Shown piece by piece: positions 58,295 through 64,000 of a stretch of DNA of 64,000 bases. The notes under the pieces are model-generated. The model did not search any database and was not told the origin of the DNA. It saw only the letters and a program-made list of their open reading frames with translations. The stretch is from the NCBI GenBank assembly GCA_002722455.1, contig PBMB01000012.1, forward strand, positions 62,001 through 126,000, read 5' to 3'. Position 1 is the stretch's first letter. The number at the start of each line of letters is the position of its first letter. Position numbers and translations under genes: made by a program. Source of the stretch: Chloroflexota bacterium. GTDB lineage: Bacteria; Chloroflexota; Dehalococcoidia; Lucifugimonadales; GCA-2722455.

Positions 58295-60445
58295 TTATAT
58301 ATCATATTCTCCTGAATCTGTCCAACTACCACATTTTTCTTCCCAGTTAACCTTATAAGCTTCTGTTCTGCCGTCAGACCAAGTTCTGTATTTAAATCTT
58401 TCTCTCTCATACAGGTCACATCTCATTTGAGTATGATAACCACGATATTCCCAACTTGACCAAGAACCATAATAAGTGCTTGTAACAACGCTTTTCGTCC
58501 CTGTTGCACTTCTCGTATTATTCACGTTTATTGTTTTTGTTTGAGTTGCAGTTGATTTTGTTGTCGTTGTTCCATTAGCCCAATGATTATATGTAGTTTG
58601 TGTTCTTGTCTGGTTTTGTTTACATGTTTGAGTTTGAGTAAATGATTGACCATAATTCACCGTTGAAGGATCAGGACTATATGATCCGCAAGAATATTGT
58701 CCACCAGAATTTGACCAACTACTCCAAGAACCTTTGCTCGTATGAGTTACATAGTTCTTCGTCCCTGTTGCAGACCTTGATTCATTTTCATTAATTGTTT
58801 GGTTGCTTGTTTCTTTTGATTTATATGTTTTTGAACCATCAGCCCAATTATTATACACTGTTCTATTTCTTGTTTGATCTTGTTTACAACTACGAGTTTG
58901 AGTGAATGACTGACCATAATTCACTGTGCTTGTAGATGGTGAATAAGAACCACAAGAATAATGACCGCCTGTATCACTCCAACTACTCCAAGAACCATAG
59001 CTTGTTCCTGTTATGTAATTTTTAGTTCCCGTTGCACTTCTTGATTCATTTTCATTAATTGTTTTAGTGCTTGTTTCTGTTGATTTCACTGTCCTCGAAC
59101 CATCAGCCCAATCATTGTATACTTTTCTACTTCTTATTTGATCTTGTTTACAACTACGTGTTTGAGTGAATGACTGACCATAATTCACTGTGCTTGTAGA
59201 TGGTGAATAAGAACCACAAGAATAATGACCGCCTGTATCACTCCAACCACTCCAAGAACCATAACTTGTACCTGTTACATAATTCTTTGAACCTGTTGCA
59301 GTTCTTGATTCATTTTCATTTATAGTTTGATTTGAAGTTTCTGTTCTATTCAGGGTTTCCGTTCCGTCAGCCCATACATCATAAACATCTCTATTTCTTG
59401 TTTGATCTTGTTTGCAACTACGTGTTTGAGTAAATGATTGACCATAATTCACTGTGCTTGTAGATGGTGAATAAGAACCACAAGAATAATGACCATTTAC
59501 ATCTGTCCAACTTGACCACGGATCAGCTCTTTCTGTATCTTTAAAATTCTTAGTCCCAACTGCTGATTGAGATTCTTGTTCAGATATAGTTTGATTTTCT
59601 GTTTCTACTCTATTAAGTGTCTCATTTCCATCAGTCCATACGTCATAAACATTTCTAGAACGTATCTGGTTTTGTAGACAATCACGAGTTTGAGTAAAAG
59701 AATCACCATAATTAATTGTGCTTGGCGAAGGTGTCCAAGTATCACAATCATAATGAGAACCTGTATCACTCCACGTTCCCCAAGAATCTGCTCTTTCTGA
59801 CTCTATTATGTTTTTTGTGCCTGTTGCTGATTGTGATTCTTGTTCTGTTATTGTTTTCGTTTCTTTTTCAACACTATTAAGCGTTTCTGTTCCGTCTGCC
59901 CATACGTCATAAATGTTTCTTTCTCTTTCTTGGTCTTGTTTACAATTTCTTGTTTGAGTAAATATTGTTCCACTATCTATTGTATTTACATTTGGTGTCC
60001 AAGTATCACAATCATAATGAGTATTTGTATTAATCCAAGAAGTCCAATCACCAATACGTTGAGTATCTTTGAAATTCTTAGTACCTATTGCGTCTTGCGT
60101 ATAGTTATTTGTAATTGTTTGACTTTCCGTTACTGTTCTTTCGTAAACTTCTGCACCTGTGTTATAGACCGTATAAATATCTTTGTTTCTTTCTTGATTT
60201 TGAGAGCAATCCATTGACTGTTCAAATGTTAAACCATAATCTATTGTGTTTACGTTAGGTGTCCAAGATGTGCAGTTGAACTCTGAACCTACGTTTTTCC
60301 ACGGAGTAATATTCTTCTCTATTACACCAGATTTTTTAGCTATTGAATCCTCCACTCCTATTATTGCCATATAATCACCTGCAAATGATGTAGCAAAAAT
60401 AGTTGAAAGACTTATCGCTATTAAACTTTTATTATAATCTTTCAT
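58295..60445 (-). CDS. secreted protein with ~7 thrombospondin-type-1-like repeats
   Basis: Signal-like N-terminus IAISLSTIFATSFAGDY; repeats W..W.dtg.hY.CgsYsPs.stvnYGqsFtQTrsCkQdQtRnr.vY..WadG. Confidence 0.8.
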   Translation of the reverse strand: MKDYNKSLIAISLSTIFATSFAGDYMAIIGVEDSIAKKSGVIEKNITPWKNVGSEFNCTSWTPNVNTIDYGLTFEQSMDCSQNQERNKDIYTVYNTGAEVYERTVTESQTITNNYTQDAIGTKNFKDTQRIGDWTSWINTNTHYDCDTWTPNVNTIDSGTIFTQTRNCKQDQERERNIYDVWADGTETLNSVEKETKTITEQESQSATGTKNIIESERADSWGTWSDTGSHYDCDTWTPSPSTINYGDSFTQTRDCLQNQIRSRNVYDVWTDGNETLNRVETENQTISEQESQSAVGTKNFKDTERADPWSSWTDVNGHYSCGSYSPSTSTVNYGQSFTQTRSCKQDQTRNRDVYDVWADGTETLNRTETSNQTINENESRTATGSKNYVTGTSYGSWSGWSDTGGHYSCGSYSPSTSTVNYGQSFTQTRSCKQDQIRSRKVYNDWADGSRTVKSTETSTKTINENESRSATGTKNYITGTSYGSWSSWSDTGGHYSCGSYSPSTSTVNYGQSFTQTRSCKQDQTRNRTVYNNWADGSKTYKSKETSNQTINENESRSATGTKNYVTHTSKGSWSSWSNSGGQYSCGSYSPDPSTVNYGQSFTQTQTCKQNQTRTQTTYNHWANGTTTTKSTATQTKTINVNNTRSATGTKSVVTSTYYGSWSSWEYRGYHTQMRCDLYERERFKYRTWSDGRTEAYKVNWEEKCGSWTDSGEYDI
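58640..59500. repeat. near-identical tandem repeats inside the thrombospondin-like gene
   Basis: CTTGTAGATGGTGAATAAGAACCACAAGAATAATGACC recurs around 58930, 59190 and 59460. Confidence 0.8.
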
Positions 60446-60964
60446 ATTTGTCCTTGTTTTTTGTTATTTTCTCCTTAATCACATCTATATCACAGTGTAA
60501 TCTTTTTTTAATATGGTTTTTATTTAATATAATATCTTAATGCTATTATTTATTTATTTTAAAGGAAAAAAAATATAAAAAAAAATAAGATATTTGAAAA
60601 AAAAATGTTCTTTTTTTTTTATATTCTATATTTTTCCTTATTTAAAAAAGAAATGTCTTGATTCCTAGCAAACGTTTTCTTTTTTTGTGAAGTGTTTTTT
60701 TTACAATTAATAATTAATTAACCAAAAAACTATTATCCTTTATTTTTAGTCAATTCTTAGTTTCTTTTTGTGTTGATAAAATGTTATTTCTTTACATTCT
60801 TTATTTTTTTATTATAAAGTTCAATGTTTTGAACTATATTTGAAAGTTTTTATTTTTAGTTTATAATGTAAAACCTTCTTTTTTTGTTTTTGGTTATTAC
60901 AAAAAAAGACAGGTACTAACCTGCCTTTATTTTAATTAATCTTCTTCTTTTTTTATAGGTTATA

Positions 60965-61978
60965 TTACTGCCTTGCAACCTTACAACCTGTTTCAACTAG
61001 ATAATCAAGAACATTTTTACCTACTTCAAAACCAATAAACATATCTACAATTTGTTCTTCAACCAAGTTATTTTTATCTTCGTCAAAAGAACTCATAATT
61101 GTTTTTTTTGCTTTAAGCATTTTTGACTCAAATGCTTTCTTAGATTCTTCTTGGTTTTCTTTAAATGTTTCTTTTAGTGAATCAAATTTTTCTCTTATTA
61201 AGTCATTTGCAGCAAATTGAAATTCTTCTCTCAATTCTTTGTTTTCTTCGATAGAAAACCAAGTATGGATTCCATCTTTATTTACTGGTGAAGCTTTCAT
61301 TTCATATTCTGCTACTTCTACTCGCTTCGGACGTAAAATAATATGTGAGAAATCACCTGCGAAGCCGTGATTAAATTGACCGTGCAATGACTCATGAGCT
61401 TCAATCAATCTTGCTTTTGCTACTTCTGACAGTTCTACAACAAACACTGTTGTTTGTGCAGGATAACTTTCACCGTCTACTGTTACTCGCAATAGAGCTT
61501 CATTGTAGTTAGATTGAGATTCTTTTTCTTCATCTGTTAATTTTGATTCAATGATTCTTTTTTCAATGTGGTAAAATGCGTTAATGTAACCACCATTGCT
61601 ATAAGCACTATTTATTTTTAAGATCAAAAAACCGTTTTCGTCATTTTCTTTTAAATCTGAAAAGAACTTTTCTTGTTCTTCTTCCATTTTCAGACGTTCT
61701 TCTGAACTTAATGATTCAATTTCTTCCTTCCCTTCTTCTTGCATCTCTTTGAATACTTTCAATACGTCTTCTGTCTTAATTTGTTCGCCTTCAAAATAAA
61801 AGCTTGCTTTTAAAGAAATACCAACTTCATTACCATTTTCCAAAATTTCAAATACGCAACGGTCTACATCAAAAAAATGACAAATTTCGAATTTGATATT
61901 TTCAGAGCCTAAAATCTCAACTTTATCGCCTTCAAAAATCATTATTCCGTCAGAATCTTTTACATTAATTGGTCGCAT
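60965..61978 (-). CDS. hypothetical protein
   Basis: Start MRPINVKDSDGIMIFEGDKVEIL. Confidence 0.7.
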   Translation of the reverse strand: MRPINVKDSDGIMIFEGDKVEILGSENIKFEICHFFDVDRCVFEILENGNEVGISLKASFYFEGEQIKTEDVLKVFKEMQEEGKEEIESLSSEERLKMEEEQEKFFSDLKENDENGFLILKINSAYSNGGYINAFYHIEKRIIESKLTDEEKESQSNYNEALLRVTVDGESYPAQTTVFVVELSEVAKARLIEAHESLHGQFNHGFAGDFSHIILRPKRVEVAEYEMKASPVNKDGIHTWFSIEENKELREEFQFAANDLIREKFDSLKETFKENQEESKKAFESKMLKAKKTIMSSFDEDKNNLVEEQIVDMFIGFEVGKNVLDYLVETGCKVARQ

Positions 61979-62153
61979 TTTAATTTCTCTTATTAATTTC
62001 AATGAAGATATTATAGCATAGTCAAAAACGAAAAAGAACCTCATAAGAGGTTCTTTTCTTAGATATTTTACATTAACTCTTTTTTTTAATCCTATCTAGT
62101 TAAACCTAGTCGGCAACTTAATGATAATCTTCTTTTTTTGTAAATATACCCAT

Positions 62154-62381
62154 TTAACTTGTTGTTATTGAATTAAGAAAATTAGAACACATAAAACCGA
62201 TAAAAAAAGAAGCAGTAGCTATAAAAGGCATTATATTCTTGGTTTTTGAAATAATAGGACTGCCATCAGGATATTTTACTTCTTTACCATTAATGTGAAC
62301 AGATTTCTTTGTCATATTGATAACATGATAATCCGTTGTTATCGTAGCCTTACCATTACATGATACCGTTGAAACATTCAT
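62154..62381 (-). CDS. hypothetical protein with C-terminal TM
   Basis: MNVSTVSCNGKATITTDYHVINM...IMPFIATASFFIGFMCSNFLN. Confidence 0.55.
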   Translation of the reverse strand: MNVSTVSCNGKATITTDYHVINMTKKSVHINGKEVKYPDGSPIISKTKNIMPFIATASFFIGFMCSNFLNSITTS

Positions 62382-62515
62382 AATATTACCTTTTAATTTT
62401 TCATTTGATTTTTTTAATTATAGCATCTGTTACATAAAAAGAAAAGTCTTGAAACAAAAAAAACTAGGCAAGATGCCTAGTTCTTCAATTTTACCTTATT
62501 TTAAATTAAAATAAA

Positions 62516-62905
62516 CTATCGTCTGTATTTAAGAAATGTTTCTTGGCAATCTTTGTACCAAACGTCATTATCATAATTTTCTATCTTAGTTGAATCGTTC
62601 TCAAAAGAACAACCATTTTTTTCTGCAAATTCGTCAAAGATTGACTGAATACCTTCAATATACTTTTCACATTCTTCTGGCGTTTTCACACTACCGTCTT
62701 CGAAAAGACCAAAAACTTGTGTTACTTTTCCATCTACAACTCGAATTCGTAATTCCATTTGAGCAAGACCCATTCGGGAACCAATGGCTGTTTTAAGAAA
62801 AGAAGGATCAGAGATGACAATTGGGTATGGAATAATACAACGTTTTTCATAATCTTCGTAAGTTTCACCGTTAATAATTAGTGGCAGTCTAATTGTTTGT
62901 AACAT
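62516..62905 (-). CDS. hypothetical protein
   Basis: 129-aa ORF. Confidence 0.6.
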   Translation of the reverse strand: MLQTIRLPLIINGETYEDYEKRCIIPYPIVISDPSFLKTAIGSRMGLAQMELRIRVVDGKVTQVFGLFEDGSVKTPEECEKYIEGIQSIFDEFAEKNGCSFENDSTKIENYDNDVWYKDCQETFLKYRR

Positions 62906-63045
62906 ATGTTTTCCTTTTTTTATTTCCGACTATTTTAAACCTTTTTTGTATTTAATATCAAGCATTTTTTAATATTTTATTTTGTTGCTTTGTCTTGTTA
63001 GTTCTTGTATAATAATGCTATCAAACAAAAAAGTGAGAAAAGGAC

Positions 63046-63558
63046 ATGAAAAAACTTCAATCAATCTTATTTCAACCTGACACTAATATTTTCCAAGGTG
63101 TAATGACAATTGATACATTTGGTTTAGCTCAACTTGCTTCTATCTTTGCACGAGCTTACATTGAGACTGTTGAAGAAGAGGCAGAACTTGTTGATTTAGA
63201 AGAGTCTTGGGTTCAAGAACTTGCTGCGGCTACCACTTTTGAATACCGTGATTTAATAAATTTCTACAATCTTGGAGAAAATACAGTTAAAATGCAATTT
63301 GAACATGAAGGTCACGTTCTTGAAGTGGAAGAAGACGTTCCAGAACATATGATTGAAGAGTTCGGGACACTTGCACAACAACGACCAGAAGCTTTTCCAC
63401 TAAAACACCTTATTCGATTCCTAACTGTCTTTAATTTCACTCATTTTATCGATCAAAAATCTGATGACGTTGAAATTGACTTTGACACAATTACCGAATT
63501 CCATATTCGTGATTATGTTAAACAAGAAGAAATCGTTATTGCTACTGCGGAACTATAA
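63046..63558 (+). CDS. hypothetical protein
   Basis: 170-aa ORF. Confidence 0.65.
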   Translation: MKKLQSILFQPDTNIFQGVMTIDTFGLAQLASIFARAYIETVEEEAELVDLEESWVQELAAATTFEYRDLINFYNLGENTVKMQFEHEGHVLEVEEDVPEHMIEEFGTLAQQRPEAFPLKHLIRFLTVFNFTHFIDQKSDDVEIDFDTITEFHIRDYVKQEEIVIATAEL

Positions 63559-63560
63559 CC

Positions 63561-63857
63561 ATGATTGAAGCCAACTCAAAAACTGTTCTTGATATTCTTG
63601 TTGATGATTATAAGGTTGACAATGAAGGAGGAAATTTAGAATTGATGTTAATTCAAGACAATGATTCAAAATTGTTTTTTGCTATACCTAGCGAACAACT
63701 TGAAGGTATGGATATATATTCTCCATATACAAAACAAAGAGTCATGCTTAAAGGAGAGAACCCAGAAGCCTCAGAAAAAGAACGTTGGCTCAATGCCGTC
63801 AACAATGGCACAACAGAGCTTGGCTTTAAAGAATGGAAGTTGAATTGTAAAGGTTGA
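63561..63857 (+). CDS. hypothetical protein
   Basis: 98-aa ORF directly downstream. Confidence 0.6.
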   Translation: MIEANSKTVLDILVDDYKVDNEGGNLELMLIQDNDSKLFFAIPSEQLEGMDIYSPYTKQRVMLKGENPEASEKERWLNAVNNGTTELGFKEWKLNCKG

Positions 63858-63914
63858 TTATTCAACCTTTATTTTGTATAATACAACCAACAAAATTAAA
63901 CTTAAAAGGTTTTT

Positions 63915-64000
63915 ATGAAAATTACAATTTATAACATTGAAGAGTGCCTAAATAACTTCAGCGATCTGATAAATGAATATCGCCCTGATAAAATTACTGG
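63915..64000 (+). CDS. hypothetical protein, truncated by window end
   Basis: MKITIYNIEECLNNFSDLINEYRPDKIT... with AAAAGGT RBS. Confidence 0.45.
   Translation, partial: MKITIYNIEECLNNFSDLINEYRPDKIT

Noticed and set aside
59840-60217. 125-aa plus-strand ORF (Cys/Phe-rich)
   Set aside because: Antisense shadow of the repeat protein gene.
1-64000. CRISPR array
   Set aside because: No regularly spaced 24-40 bp direct repeats with unique spacers; the only regular repeats are inside the thrombospondin-like gene.
1-64000. Canonical tRNA genes
   Set aside because: No cloverleaf with GGTTCRANTCC T-arm and matching acceptor stem seen, despite the trpS gene.
1-64000. Transposons, IS elements, integrase, reverse transcriptase (retron or DGR)
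   Set aside because: No transposase, integrase or RT motifs recognised in any ORF in the track.

Overview
AT-rich 64 kb window dominated by small ORFs, most of unknown function, on both strands. Many have their own sigma70-type promoter (TTGNNN-17 bp-TATAAT, often ending TGATATAAT) and a short rho-independent terminator. It reads as part of a large accessory replicon (jumbo phage or megaplasmid) of a Gram-negative host; the type of replicon cannot be settled from sequence alone. Recognisable products: LysR C-terminus, nitroreductase, tryptophanyl-tRNA synthetase, IscA-like Fe-S protein, Fe-type alcohol dehydrogenase, DUF1810, a Toprim protein, BspA/DUF285 repeat protein, metallophosphoesterase, three divergent RNA-ligase/nucleotidyltransferase proteins, a GIY-YIG-like protein, an ImmA/IrrE-like protein lacking HExxH, and a thrombospondin-like repeat protein. 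The most interesting material is non-coding: five intergenic regions that fold into multi-helix structures and lie in promoter-defined positions. These are a ~185 nt RNA at 2323-2507; a stand-alone ~215 nt RNA at 12736-12950 with a perfect promoter, a terminator and two mutually exclusive hairpins; a three-way-junction leader of trpS at 10697-10819; a leader at ~40247-40380; and a leader at 51286-51438 that sequesters the RBS of an RNA ligase gene and contains a tmRNA-5'-end-like string. There is also extensive local paralogy, including an overlapping four-gene family at 35.1-37.8 kb. All assignments are by eye; no searches or folding programs were run.
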